A DNA stretch of 64,000 bases from Chaetoceros tenuissimus (Eukaryota > Bacillariophyta > Thalassiosirophyceae > Chaetocerotales > Chaetocerotaceae): assembly GCA_021927905.1 (NCBI GenBank), contig BLLK01000023.1:806001-870000 (forward strand), read 5' to 3'. Under the pieces are notes generated by a model. That model saw nothing but the letters and a program-made list of their open reading frames with translations, was not told the DNA's origin and ran no database searches. Positions within the stretch are counted from its first letter, which is position 1. Every line of letters begins with the position of its first letter. Shown one piece after another: positions 11,253 to 22,309 of this stretch. The position numbers and the translations under genes were made by a program.

Positions 11253-14027
11253 TTATGAAAACTTACCTGGTCTTATCGCCTTTCTTCGTATAATGCTCTT
11301 CTGCTTATTGATAAGCTTGTCATATAATCCTGTTGTCTTATTCCTATCAGTCATTCTTTCTTCAGTCACTTTCGATTTCTCTGTCGACTCAGTTACTTCT
11401 GTAGAGTCTTCATCTATCTTATTCATTTCTAGTTTTGTCTCTATAGGTACTACATCTTTTAGCTGAGATGAAGGTACCTCTATTTCCTTCAGTTTTTCCT
11501 TCATTTTATCCATATCGACCCTTCTTTTCGCATTGTTGTTTTCAGAAAAAGAATCTTTTTCAATACTTTTTTCCTCGCTTTGTTTAATCAGCTCATCTCT
11601 TTCAGCAACAAGTTCTTCTATTTTTATCTTCCCTTTATTCGCAATCTTTTTGGAAGTTTCAAGTTCAATGGTATGATTTACTTTCAGTTCATTGATTTCA
11701 GACCTAGCATTTTCTTTTGTTTCATTCAACTCTTTGGCCAAGTCAGATATTCTTGGCTCCAGTGCTTGTTTCACATTCTCAATCTCCTGTTGAAACTGTT
11801 TCCGTGTTGTTACTAACTGAGTAGTAAGTCCATCTTCCAGTTGCTTCTTTTCTTGGGCAAACTTGATGGACATGTCACTAATCTGCTTCTCTAACCGCTC
11901 CCTTTCCTCTTCAAACGACCTTCGCTCATTCTCCAATGTATCTTGTAGAATCTTTACTTCTTCGTCATATTTCTTTTCGATAGTCTTGAGTTTCTTCAAT
12001 GTTTCAGTGGATGTTGCTTCCAATTTACTATTACGTTGTGTCAAACGTTCTACTTTTTGCTGTAGTTTCACCTTTGTAATGGAATTAAAATTGCGTTCAC
12101 TTTCGAGAGTGTCTTCTAGGTAGGTTACCTTTTTAGAGTACTTTGAAAGATTTTTTGCAAAGTCCATCTTTGCCTTGGCATAAAACATTTCTTTTGCTTT
12201 TGCTTGCTCTTCAAGCTCCTCTATTTTCCGCGTCATTGCTGTTTTCAATGCATTCAGTTGATTGGTTGATATATCTTGTTGAACACTGCTATCATTTGTC
12301 AATTCTTGGATTGTTTTCTCCAATTCTTTTTTTGTTTTAGCATTTGCTTCACGTTCCTTTTTCAATGCCTCTTCTAGAGATGAAATATCTGTTGCATATT
12401 TCACCTCTAGGTCCTCCATCAACTTTTTCGATCGTGCTGACGTTACTTTTTCAAGTAAATTCTTGGTAACCTTTTGAGATTCATCTGCTTCTATAGCTTC
12501 AAGAATGGATTCTTGGTCAACATAGTCAGACTGTAAAAGCTTCAATGCTTGAGTGAAATCCTCTTTGGCTTGTTCGTAGAATGCCTCTTCCTTGTCGAGA
12601 CGATATTGCAAATCTTGTGTAATCTTTGACTTTTCCTTCTCTAACGCCTTTAACTCTTGTTCGTATTCAGCCTTTTGTTTGGTTTCCCCATCTTTATACT
12701 TTTGTTTCATTACAGCTACTTTCAACTTCTCATCTTCCAATTGCGTAGCTATCTTCCACATTTTCTGTTTGATTTTCCTCTTTTCTTCCCTCGACTTTGC
12801 TTCCAAGTCCTTTTGCACCAATTTCGACACAATCTCCATCTTCTTGATTTTTTCATCTGCTTCCCTCTTCACATTCAATATTTCTTGATTCATAGATTGC
12901 ATCTTTTGTTTCAAATCATCCATTTCCCTCGTCTTTGCACTCAATTTAGTTTGCAATTTAAACTTTTCAGTTTCTGCTTCACCTGTAATTCGTGCAGCTA
13001 CTTGATTTGCATCCTTTTGCGATTCAAAAAGTTGCGTTTCCTGTATGGAAACTTGTACTTGTAATTTCTCCATTTCTTGATTCATCATTGCAATTTCCTT
13101 TAACCGCATCGTCTTCTCATTCTCCATGTCTTTTAATGAAGTTTCAAGGGAGGATATCCTTTGTTGCAAATCTGAGATAGTTGTATCTTTATTCTCAATG
13201 GTTTGACGATTGTCTTGTAACTCTTTCTTCAACTGTACAATCTCCTCATTTAATTCTTGCTTCATTCGTTTCAATGAATCTACTATATCCTGCAAAACAT
13301 ATTGATCCTTTTTCGCTTGTTCATATTTCGTCGTCATTTCTTCGAGTTGAAACTTGATTCTCGATGATTGAAATTCATACTCCTTTTCTTTAGATTTCAA
13401 TATTTCTTGCGATTCATATTGTTGTTGTTTCAATTCTTCTTGCAATTTCTGTTTTTCCTGATTGACAGTGGCGATGGTTTGCAATCTCAAAGTTTGTTCC
13501 GATTCCAAGACCCTCAATTGCTTTTCCAATTCAAGTTTTTGAGTTTCCAATAGTTTCATGGCATCATTTCTCGTTTGTAGTAAATTTAAATTCCGATCTG
13601 CTTCCGCTTGTAGTATTTGCATTCTTTGAGTTAAGGTATCAATTTGTCCCTGGAGTGCATTGGATGTATCTTGAAGTGCGATTTGGTCTTGAAGGGTCTG
13701 ATCGTATTTGGAGAGTATATCGTTGAGTTGGAACTTTAAGCGGGCATTTTCTGTATCGTAATTTTGTTGTTTGGTGTTTACAGTTTCAAAGAGGGAGACT
13801 AATTCGTTGACTACCTTTGTACCAGATGAAGAAGAAGAAGAGGTGCTCTCGTCATTGTCATTCTTGGAAGAGTTTAATGATGGATAATATGTCTTGGAGA
13901 TACTTCGAGATATTCTGTTGATAGAGAATGAAGAAGCTTTAATGGAAGTTGGTGCAAAAGATACGGCTTTGTCTACAAGCAGTGAAGATAAGATGAAACA
14001 TTGGACAGCTTGAACTGAGATCTTCAT
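11253..14027 (-). CDS. Long coiled-coil protein, predicted plastid-targeted
   Basis: Single exon. I place the start at 14027 (924 aa) rather than seven codons upstream, because MKISVQAVQCFILSSLLVDKAVSFAP is a clean signal peptide ending in the VSFAP plastid motif. After a Ser-rich spacer (about residues 40-75), residues 80-840 are almost continuous heptad-type Glu/Lys/Gln/Leu sequence with frequent LEDTLESER, LQDTLENER and LEEALKKER patterns, i.e. a very long coiled coil. The C-terminus is basic (KSIIRRKAIRPGKFS). Plastid coiled-coil proteins include division, nucleoid and envelope scaffolds, but nothing here decides among them. Its presequence separates it from cytoplasmic golgins or myosins. 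Confidence 0.75.
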   Translation of the reverse strand: MKISVQAVQCFILSSLLVDKAVSFAPTSIKASSFSINRISRSISKTYYPSLNSSKNDNDESTSSSSSSGTKVVNELVSLFETVNTKQQNYDTENARLKFQLNDILSKYDQTLQDQIALQDTSNALQGQIDTLTQRMQILQAEADRNLNLLQTRNDAMKLLETQKLELEKQLRVLESEQTLRLQTIATVNQEKQKLQEELKQQQYESQEILKSKEKEYEFQSSRIKFQLEEMTTKYEQAKKDQYVLQDIVDSLKRMKQELNEEIVQLKKELQDNRQTIENKDTTISDLQQRISSLETSLKDMENEKTMRLKEIAMMNQEMEKLQVQVSIQETQLFESQKDANQVAARITGEAETEKFKLQTKLSAKTREMDDLKQKMQSMNQEILNVKREADEKIKKMEIVSKLVQKDLEAKSREEKRKIKQKMWKIATQLEDEKLKVAVMKQKYKDGETKQKAEYEQELKALEKEKSKITQDLQYRLDKEEAFYEQAKEDFTQALKLLQSDYVDQESILEAIEADESQKVTKNLLEKVTSARSKKLMEDLEVKYATDISSLEEALKKEREANAKTKKELEKTIQELTNDSSVQQDISTNQLNALKTAMTRKIEELEEQAKAKEMFYAKAKMDFAKNLSKYSKKVTYLEDTLESERNFNSITKVKLQQKVERLTQRNSKLEATSTETLKKLKTIEKKYDEEVKILQDTLENERRSFEEERERLEKQISDMSIKFAQEKKQLEDGLTTQLVTTRKQFQQEIENVKQALEPRISDLAKELNETKENARSEINELKVNHTIELETSKKIANKGKIKIEELVAERDELIKQSEEKSIEKDSFSENNNAKRRVDMDKMKEKLKEIEVPSSQLKDVVPIETKLEMNKIDEDSTEVTESTEKSKVTEERMTDRNKTTGLYDKLINKQKSIIRRKAIRPGKFS

Positions 14028-14048
14028 TGTATTCCGTGATAATTGCAA

Positions 14049-14844
14049 AAACTATTCTACTCGTTTAGAATAGTATCTTGCCTCTGTAAATATATGTATG
14101 GTGCGGTATGTAGGTATGTTGCTATTGATTTTTTTGAATGAGTATGTTGATGAGGTTGAAGGTACCATAACAAAAGAGTGCTTTGAATGATGTGGAAGAA
14201 AGTGAATGGTGACGAACAAAATCGTTAGATGGGACTACATGTGCCTTAGCTCAATACAAGATGTCATATGACTGTCATTCTTATCAATTTAGTAAAATAT
14301 GTGTTAACGGTCGAAACCGCTATGTTCCGTGCCATTTTTGTGAGTACGACTAATGTACAACAGCAGTTGAGTGTAGTACCTTACCTTCCATCTTACCAAA
14401 TATTCGACGTTCAATTCACATTGTACTGATACCAACTGTGCAGATAGATAATTGCTCCATCATGTTCTTAGCTTACTTAGAAGGACCGTCTGCCTTTATT
14501 CGGCATAGTTAAATCAAGCCAAGCTCAAGTTGTGAAAATGTAGTATGAGAGAGAGGAAATTGCAAAGATTCTTTTACATACAACTGGAATAGTATAAGAA
14601 CAAAACATATGAATGATTACTTAATTAAAAGTTGTCCTCAATGAAGAAACCTCCGCTGAATGTTACTTGGTTTGCAGAATAATGGAATATCTTCTGGGAT
14701 GAAATATATAATATGCAGCAGGAACATAGGATTCAATATCGTACTCAAAAGCAGACATTGATGTTCCACTTGGCAGAAAATGTAGACATATAATTGTTGG
14801 AGCGATGATGGCAAAGAGTATCAAAGCTAAACCAGCCGTGGCTT
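14049..14844. other. Intergenic with possible exon remnant
   Basis: Between the coiled-coil gene promoter and the 3' end of the next minus-strand gene. A minus frame at 14860-14663 encodes a hydrophobic segment followed by a short tail and overlaps the preceding gene's end in another frame (see findings). Otherwise I see nothing. Confidence 0.4.
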
Positions 14845-16738
14845 TTACTTGTTTACACAAAGACCACAGCTCTTTGTGCAGGCATTCATTACAGCTCCAT
14901 CGTCAAAGTCATCAGTGCAGTATCTTGCAATGTGATCCTCTTTGTTGTTCCAATTGCGAGTCAACCAAGTACAGTCTTGAGTCTTTTTATCTGGATCATC
15001 AACAAACATGAGATCAAATGTATAAGAAGATGAATCCTCACATGTGCAAAAATCACATGTCTGTGGACACACAAGCTTTGCATGGTTGAGGCCGCAATAC
15101 GTTTCTTTGCGCTCTTCTGCATTGTTCTTAGAGAGCCATTCGCAATTGCCTTGATTCTCTACAAAAAGGAGAGGAAATGTTGCATTCACGTTGTCTTCAC
15201 AGACCTTAATTGGTACTACTTCAGCAGTTGGAGATGCTGTTGGGGTTGCCGTAGGGGCTGAAGTTGGTGATTTTGTTGGAGAGTTTGTAGGGGCAGCTGT
15301 GGGAGGTGGAAAGCAACGATTGACACCAGCATTGAACTCATGGCCAGGTGGACACTTGCATCCAAGGCCTGACTCTGATACAACAAAGGTATTTTCGCAT
15401 GTACACAGAGCAGTGGTATGCGAAGTCACTTCGCACTTCCCGGCATTGTTGCAGTTTACACCTTCGCAAGGGGACGGTGGTTCTACATATACAGGAGGTG
15501 CTACTGGAGTTGTTGGAGCTGGTGCTGGAATGTTTGCTAATGCTATTGAAACCGCTTGACCAACGTTTTGCTGTAGAGTATTTTCATTCAGAGTATTTTC
15601 TGGAGTAGTCACGGTTGTTGTTGTTGTCACTGTCCCTTCATAAGAATCTTGTTGAAGAAGTCGAGAAGATGCTGTTTGTAGCTGTCTCCTATTTGGGACA
15701 GGGGCACATGGAGTCTCAGTGCTGCTTACTTCAAATTTTTCACAGATGATTTCGTCACAAAGTAATGTCGCTGCTCCCGCAGTTTTGACATCTTGTAAAT
15801 TTTGTGTACATTCTTCTAAAGTATCTCCTTCAGCAGTCGCTTGACTCTCAGTTGCTACAATTACAGTCTATTAAATTGACGATTTTCGATGAGAGTGAAT
15901 AGAGTTGAAATTCAATCATGAAATGGAAGCTATAAACTTACAGTCGCTGGTATGAAAGTCATTGTAATTGTTGGAATGTAAAAATAGACGTATTTAGATA
16001 CTCCAATATTCTGTAGTTTGGACGACGTAGTAGGGTCTACGTGATCGATCGTCTGGTGGTTCGATTCCCCAGTACGTTAACTTTTCAAACTTACAGTAAT
16101 TCGGCCTTGGTTGGTATCACATCCATTATCAACTCTATTAGTCAGTTTCATTACGAATACAACTTCTCCATTAACCCTAATTTCTCTGTTAAACTTGTCA
16201 GCTGACCAATTTCTCTCTCCACTGACTTGGCAGCACTGTTGATTTTGGTCGCATGGTGTACCCTTACCAATCTTCATAACTTTTGTGAAATTGTCATCTT
16301 TGTTCTTTCTCAATATCTGAATTCTCTCTTTTCTTGCATTCATATCTCCGTCGTAGGTGAATACAACAGACACTTTTCTGGAAGAAAGAGGGACACCAGT
16401 AAAAGTAAATGTTAGAGTCCTTGGCGAACCATTGAAATCAACACTCGTAGTGAAGGAGGTAGTTGCAAGAAATCTATTATTATCCTCCTTAGTAACTCCA
16501 TTAGCAAAGTATATTTCACATCCCTTTTCATTTCATGGTGAAAATTTGAAAGATCAGTCGTTAGATAAACATGATATGGCTACCAAGTAACAACTGTGTT
16601 TTCTGAAATTAACACGGCACTCACCTCTGAATGGATCTCTTCAGATACATGATCAAGGTCTCCAATGTGTTTAGAGGAGAGACACCCGACGTTCTGCCCC
16701 AAAAGTGCGAGGATCAAGAGAACAACTTTGAGCTTCAT
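14845..16738 (-). CDS. Secreted multidomain protein: beta-rich N-domain, EGF-like, PT linker, two ShK-like domains
   Basis: Four exons, 16738-16625, 16523-16095, 16010-15942 and 15867-14845, all phase 0; introns are 101, 84 and 74 bases; 544 aa. The signal peptide is MKLKVVLLILALLGQNVGC. Exon 2 encodes a beta-strand-rich domain (GCEIYFANGVTKED to NQGRIT). Exon 3 is only 23 codons. Exon 4 has a Cys pattern CEGVNCNNAGKCEV...CTCENTF...CKCPPGHEF typical of EGF-like repeats, then a Pro-Thr linker (PTAAPTNSPTKSPTSAPT), then two Cys modules ending CPQTCDFC and CTKSCGLC. These have ShK/diatom-type spacing. The product is probably extracellular adhesive or signalling; its partner is unknown. None of the first three exons is a long frame, so automatic gene calls may miss them. 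Confidence 0.7.
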
Positions 16739-18101
16739 AATTTGAAATCCTGGTGGTATTTTCAGTGGGAAGTATGAATGGGTTAGTAAAACAAGTATAA
16801 CTGGAAGTAGAAAGAATCAAGTGGAGTTACTACAATAGGCCCTATACTCTAACTTGAAATGAGGATGAGTTTTTGTTGTTCTTGTTCTTTGCAACTTGCC
16901 TGGTATGCTTACGGAACACAGATCCTCATTCCCACCATCATCGAGCTATTTCCATTGTTACTACTACATTACAAGTACGAAGTTGAAAGCAAAGAGTACA
17001 TCCTACAAATCATTACTTACCTCGATTGTGGTCTTTTGATGAAAAGATGTGTGCGAGACTGAATGTACAGTGGGCAGCAAGGGTGTGAGCAGGCAGATTT
17101 TGTCACTTTTTTTTAAAAAAAGGAGTGAGCTTCAAAATGAAAGGAAGAAGGGAATGTGGGAAGCCTAAATTTATTTAATTTTAGCGGAATCTTGGTCGAA
17201 ATCAGTGCAATCTAAAATTTGTCTACAAAAACTCAGAATGAGGTCAGTATTATTTCCCACTTCATATCAAAGTACCACATATCCGTTTACAATAAGTATT
17301 TTACTAGGCCAATTTCCCAATGGAAAACTGCATGAAACTTTTGAAAGACATTCTAAGCATGAAAAGTGTCTAGTTCCAAAAATAAATTGGCACTATTGTC
17401 TGCACTTTCGTACTGAAGAACGAAAGTGACGGTAGTTATGTTTTGTAGGAAGAAGCAAGCAAGCAAGCGCACAAGAAATGGAATGGTAGATTACTACTAC
17501 GTACGAAATTTAGTCAGTGTAGGAAACACCATTCAATTATTCATACAACATAATTTGCAGCTATCAATCGACTATCTGCCTTGATCATAGTCTCCACTAG
17601 TTCAGAGTGACATGGAACATGATGACTACGACACAAAACAATCCTATAATCTTCATCATCATTTTTACAAAGGTTTACAAACCTATGCTACTTTTCATGT
17701 AAGAATCAGCCAATCATCGAAACAATGAATATGATGGAAAAAGGGATAAGTGTCCTACAATATCACAAGTAGGTATGGTGGATCTTTTAGTGCTGTGAAA
17801 AAAAACTCCCGATTGTTACACAGGATGATGATAGAGAACCAGATGATGGTGACGAACAAAGACACAAAGACAAGTATCAAAATCAAAAATTTAGCTAAAT
17901 ACAAGATATCAAGCATCTTGTCATTCCATTATACACTTAACGTAACTTAACTGCCTCATTTTTCTTTTTCCCCTCCACGTTGAAGTTTTAATTTTTTATA
18001 ATGATACATTCATACTTCTGTTTGTTATTTCATCTATTGGAACACTAGCGAATTACCAAAGTCCTTTGGTATAGATTGTTACGAGTAGTATTATTATTAA
18101 G
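16739..18101. other. Long intergenic region
   Basis: A 1.36-kb AT-rich region between divergent genes. Only short frames without recognisable domains are seen. No RNA gene or repeat is supported. Confidence 0.5.
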
Positions 18102-19556
18102 ATGAAGTTCTACACATCTCTATTGTCACTTCATGTACTGCTGCAACAGGTTACTGAATGCCATAGCTTCAGTACCCATCTTTCGATCCCCAATAGCAAA
18201 AGAAATATAGGTTTCACCACTAAAAATATAAGAAGAACTCAGAGTCATCGACTTTATTCCGCTTCCAACAAAAGTACATTACAGCAACAAGAGATTCAAG
18301 AATCTATTTCACCGACTAAAATACGGACGAGTTTCTCGAATCGGACTCTGTACCCATTACCGAAATTAGTTCAAAATGGAACACTGCAAGTAGACGACAT
18401 TCATTCCATCTATTACGAAGAATACGGAAATAAGAATTCTACAGAGCAAAAGAAAAGAGTAGCACTTTCACTCCATGGAGGACCGGGAGCAGGTGCTTTT
18501 CAAAGACATGCACAATTCTTTGATCCAGAATTATATCAGAGAATTATATTATTTGATCAACGCGGATGTGGAAAATCGACACCCAAAGGCCAAGTGGATA
18601 ATAATACCTTGAAACATTTAGTACAGGATATTGAACAGTTGAGAATACATTTGGATATTGATCAATTTGATGTAGTGTTGGGTGGTTCATGGGGATCTAC
18701 TCTCGCATTGGCTTATGCGCAGACATTTCCTGATTCCGTTGGTTCCATGGTGTTGCGTGGTGTATGTCTCTTTCGTCCAAAGGAAATTAATTGGTTGTTT
18801 GGTCATGATACAGAATTTGGAGATTGTTTATCGAATCAAGATGGGTTTCAAGGAGCATGGAAGAATTATAAAGATTGTGTTAGTGAAGGAAATGACGAGT
18901 TTGGTAATGGACCGAGGGAAGCATTAAATGAATTCTACAATTATTTATTGGGAGATGATCCTGTCAGTCGAATCATTGCAGCAAAGAGTTGGTTTACTTG
19001 GGAAATGGGAGTGTCGGGAAGAGAATTGGCTTTTCATCCTGAACTCAACAAGACCAAGTTAGATGATGTCATTGTTTGGAATGCTCAAGAGAAATGCTGG
19101 TATAGTGGAAAGCAAGAAGTAGATGAAAAACTGGTAGATAAATTTAGGAGGTGGTCACAAAGGGCAGAATCTAATCTACAATCGGAAAGGCCACATAAAT
19201 TGCGTTCTGTAGTCGAAAAGCGTCTTGATTCTAGCAATCAAAATATTTCCATATCCGAGGCAGAAAAGTTTATACCAGCGCAAGCAATGTTGACTTGCTT
19301 TTATTCCGTCAATGACGAATATATAATGTCGGAATTTGATCTACTCAAGCCAGAGAATATAGAAAAGATCCGACACATTCCTTGCATTGCAGTACAGGGT
19401 GCTAAAGATATTATATGTCCACCAGACTCGGCCCTTGATCTTGTAGAGCAATGGCCAGAGATGGAATGTAGAATTGTAAAGGAAGGAAAACATTCCATGT
19501 ACGATGCAAGAATTCTCTCTGAGTTAATTGAAGCTACAGATACTATGGTAAAATAG
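18102..19556 (+). CDS. pip: Proline iminopeptidase (alpha/beta hydrolase, family S33)
   Basis: Single exon, 484 aa. It removes N-terminal proline from peptides. After a hydrophobic leader and a Ser/Arg-rich stretch (about residues 1-75, possibly organellar), the S33 core shows the oxyanion loop HGGPGAGAFQRHAQFFDP, LFDQRGCGKSTP, and the nucleophile elbow GGSWGST with Ser196. Asp436 sits in GAKDIICPP and His464 in GKHSM, completing the triad. The central helical cap region (SWFTWEMG) is as in bacterial-type proline iminopeptidases. Length beyond the usual 310-320 aa comes from the leader and an insertion around 310-370. It is convergent with the next gene. Confidence 0.88.
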   Translation: MKFYTSLLSLHVLLQQVTECHSFSTHLSIPNSKRNIGFTTKNIRRTQSHRLYSASNKSTLQQQEIQESISPTKIRTSFSNRTLYPLPKLVQNGTLQVDDIHSIYYEEYGNKNSTEQKKRVALSLHGGPGAGAFQRHAQFFDPELYQRIILFDQRGCGKSTPKGQVDNNTLKHLVQDIEQLRIHLDIDQFDVVLGGSWGSTLALAYAQTFPDSVGSMVLRGVCLFRPKEINWLFGHDTEFGDCLSNQDGFQGAWKNYKDCVSEGNDEFGNGPREALNEFYNYLLGDDPVSRIIAAKSWFTWEMGVSGRELAFHPELNKTKLDDVIVWNAQEKCWYSGKQEVDEKLVDKFRRWSQRAESNLQSERPHKLRSVVEKRLDSSNQNISISEAEKFIPAQAMLTCFYSVNDEYIMSEFDLLKPENIEKIRHIPCIAVQGAKDIICPPDSALDLVEQWPEMECRIVKEGKHSMYDARILSELIEATDTMVK

Positions 19557-19686
19557 AATACAGATAGATGAAGTGAAAATAAATGTTTGGCTATAATTTA
19601 GAATTCAGTGTACCATAGATGAAAAATTCAAACCCAATTCTTAACGATATTTGAGGCTTTATTTGTACAATCCATCAGTGTATAAA

Positions 19687-21030
19687 CTACACATAGGAAA
19701 AGATAAAAATTTGGATAACACCAACCATCATTCCCAAGACTCCCCCCACCATAATCAAAGTCATTTCATCTTCTTCAAAAGCCGGATGCAAAACACCTTC
19801 AAATTCAGCTGGACTCAAACTCTGCATCTTTTCTCGTATAGTAGTTTCCATGTCCAATGCTTCTGTGGTGTACTCATAGGACATGTCAATAATGTTTGGC
19901 AATTCAAGAATAACTTTGGTAGCAATATCCTCCTTCATGAGTGCAAACTTTTCAACTCCCAAAGCAGTTCTAGCAATAGGCGCCAATCCCCCAATCAACT
20001 TTTCAGTAAAGACGAGAGAATGATTTCGTAGCAACAATTGAAAATTCTTGCGATTCGGTCCAGTCAAAATAGCTTGCCATATTTTTTCAGTAGACAAAAG
20101 CTGGTTACAATTGATTCGCGCAAATGTTTCCGAAACTTCCTTTTGACGCTTCAGAAATAAACCTTGAATTTCAAAAGGACCACAACCAATAGGATTCAAT
20201 GGACGAAAGATAACTTTGAGCGCAAGATAATTTGTAAACCAACCCACGATAAACCCACACAATGGCAAGACCCAATTCCCAGCGTATACTAGCCAGATAC
20301 ATGTCTGTACAACACCAAATAGAAACCCAAAGTAAAATCCCGATCTTCGAATAAATGTAAATTCTTTATCACCACATTCTAAAAAGATTTGATTGACTAG
20401 TCGCTTGTTTTTGATACATGCTGAAACACACATTTCTTCAATGTCTAGAATATTGTGAATATTTTCTTGCATATCTGCGATAAATCCAGTTAGGAATTCG
20501 GGACATGCTCTTTGTGCTGTTAGTACTGCTTCATTCTTGACTCTGTAGAAGTAATGTATGGAGAATAATTAGTATAAAAGATACACAAATATATAAATAT
20601 GTATATAGCAATCAAGATAGAGCATAACTTACCCTGTTGGCAATCGCTTCCAAGTACCCGGCATATAATCATTTGCAACTTCATCAAAAATCTGATCAAT
20701 CATGAGCAAAAGCCCATCTTCCATAACTTCATACATTTTCTCAGGCTGCAATCTAGTAAAGATCTCCTTGATATCAAACAATTTCTCCGTCATTAATTTC
20801 GCACAGATAGAAGCCATTTTACCAGCTTTGGTCGGAATGATTCCCTGCCATCCAAAGAGTCCCCATGGCTGTTCGTGCATTCGAAACCATTCGACTCCAA
20901 AGTATTCAATTGGTAAAAAGGTCATTTCAAGTGCGAGTTTGTTTGTTCCCCATCCTACTAGACCCGACATGAATGGCATCACTATGTAGAGGTACCATTC
21001 ATATTCTCCGACTCCCCATGTAGCAACCAT
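19687..21030 (-). CDS. DUF445-like membrane protein
   Basis: Two exons, 21030-20633 and 20542-19687 (intron 90 bases; phase 2, a Gly codon split), give 417 aa. The two halves repeat the same motif: GWGTNKLALEMTFLP followed by WGLFGWQGIIPTKAGKMA in the first, and GWFTNYLALKVIFRP followed by FEIQGLFLKRQKEVSETFA in the second. G-W-x-T-N-x-(I/L)-A followed by G-(I/L)-(I/L)-P-x-(K/R) is the DUF445/YheB signature. Membrane segments lie at about residues 12-32, near 200-245, and at the C-terminus (IMVGGVLGMMVGVIQIFIFSYV). Function of the family is unknown. Confidence 0.75.
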
Positions 21031-21372
21031 TTTTTTATATTAGATGTGATATATGTTGATGGCTATTATAGCTCTCCTAGATTCTAGAGTACTTTTTACG
21101 TGTTGTGCTGTTCTTGTTTTCGCTTTCTGTAGCTTTGATTGAAATAGCTTCTTAGTCAAGAAAGATATGATGTGAATTAGAAGCTGATCTCTAATTTTAG
21201 CATGCAATCAAGTTACGTAGTAGCTTCAGTTTGCAAGATGAATACAAGCTGGTTTCACGGATCGAGTAGATATCGTAGAAAATGACCCGATTGGTATGTT
21301 TTATACGTAGACAGCTAAAAAGCAGTAAAAATGTCACATATCTGATGCATTCTCAGCCAGTGAAAAACAACA

Positions 21373-21700
21373 TCACATCCGAACAATGAAGGAAGCAAGC
21401 GTTTCTTTTTTCTTCACATCAAAGCAATCTTCAATTCGAATTATTAGATGGTCGTAGCTCCAATAACCTTCTTTTGACACTCCAAATTCAAACGAACGAA
21501 CAAACGGGTTATCACCCTTTTTGACTTCGGGTTTATTACTTCTTCCTTTGTTCACAGCTTTTGCAGATTTGCTATTCCTGTAATGCTTTCCTCCACGAAA
21601 CTTATACGGTCGATTTCTTCAATTTCTTCGTTGGTTAATTCATCGGGCAACATGATTGTATAGAATTTCAGTCCGGTAGCTGGATTTTCACTAGATGAAG
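21373..21700 (-). mobile_element. Decayed transposase-like fragment
   Basis: A minus-strand frame ends with NPFVRSFEFGVSKEGYWSYDHLIIRIEDC. The pattern NP-F-R-F-(E)-(F/Y)-G-x-(G/S)KEGYW-Y-HM-(I/V)-QxEDC recurs, as I recall it, in DDE-type transposase-like proteins scattered in stramenopile genomes. No ATG start or full domain is present and the neighbouring frames are broken, so this is a relic. The class is not certain. Confidence 0.35.
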
Positions 21701-21745
21701 ATTTAGTCAAGAGCTTTCTTGAGAAATGGTTTACATTACAGAACG

Positions 21746-22117
21746 ATGCGTGAGACGGAAGAATGGATTTATGGAGATGTACTACTCGTATGTGCTCAAG
21801 CTTCGTTTGCACCGATATTACTGCAAAAGATGGAACAGCCTGTTGATCGTGTTGCAATGGTGAATCAAAAAATCAATACGACGAAAGAAATCATGGCAGA
21901 AAATATTGATATGGCACTTGCGAGAAAAGAAAGATTGGAAGATATGCAGGAACGAAGTGAAGAGTTGAATGCCATGGCGAAGCAATTTAAAAAGAGAGCA
22001 AAGCAAGTCAAGAGGTACAAGATGATTCAGAATGCAGAGCATGGTGCTCTCATTGGTGGGCTTGTAGTGACAGCTACAGTAGTTGTTGTAGTTTCTCCTC
22101 TGGTTGCTCTTTTATAG
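21746..22117 (+). CDS. Short R-SNARE (VAMP/synaptobrevin-like), possibly 5'-truncated
   Basis: 123 aa from ATG 21746. Residues 36-95 form a SNARE helix (VNQKINTTKEIMAENIDMALARKERL) with Arg60 at the ionic zero layer, followed by the basic FKKRAKQVKRY and a C-terminal membrane anchor (LIGGLVVTATVVVVVSPLVALL). This is the standard tail of VAMP proteins that drive vesicle fusion. Most plant and protist VAMPs have an N-terminal longin domain of about 120 residues; here only about 35 unrelated residues precede the helix. Directly upstream, on the other strand, lies a transposase-like relic, so the 5' end may have been lost, or upstream exons may be missed. No in-frame extension is possible beyond a TAG near 21704. 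Confidence 0.7.
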   Translation: MRETEEWIYGDVLLVCAQASFAPILLQKMEQPVDRVAMVNQKINTTKEIMAENIDMALARKERLEDMQERSEELNAMAKQFKKRAKQVKRYKMIQNAEHGALIGGLVVTATVVVVVSPLVALL

Positions 22118-22309
22118 ATTTTTCAGATTCAAACTTTTTAGTGTAATGTAATGACTGTATAAATAATAATGATACTTTCAAAAATTGCTTTATACATATT
22201 ATAATTGAAACTGAAATTGAAAAATGGAATGGAATCAATCTTGACTCCATACATACATAGCGTTTCGATGTAGGGATATTTGCACTGGCGATGATCCACG
22301 GCATGTAAC

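Noticed and set aside
12592-13064. Plus-strand Phe/Leu-rich frames of up to 135 codons
   Set aside because: Antisense of the Lys/Glu-rich coiled-coil gene; such composition is expected from the complement.
16040-16080. tRNA-like GGTTCGATTCC box B on the plus strand
   Set aside because: No matching acceptor stem, D-arm or box A upstream, and it lies inside intron 2 of a minus-strand gene. A chance or very decayed match.
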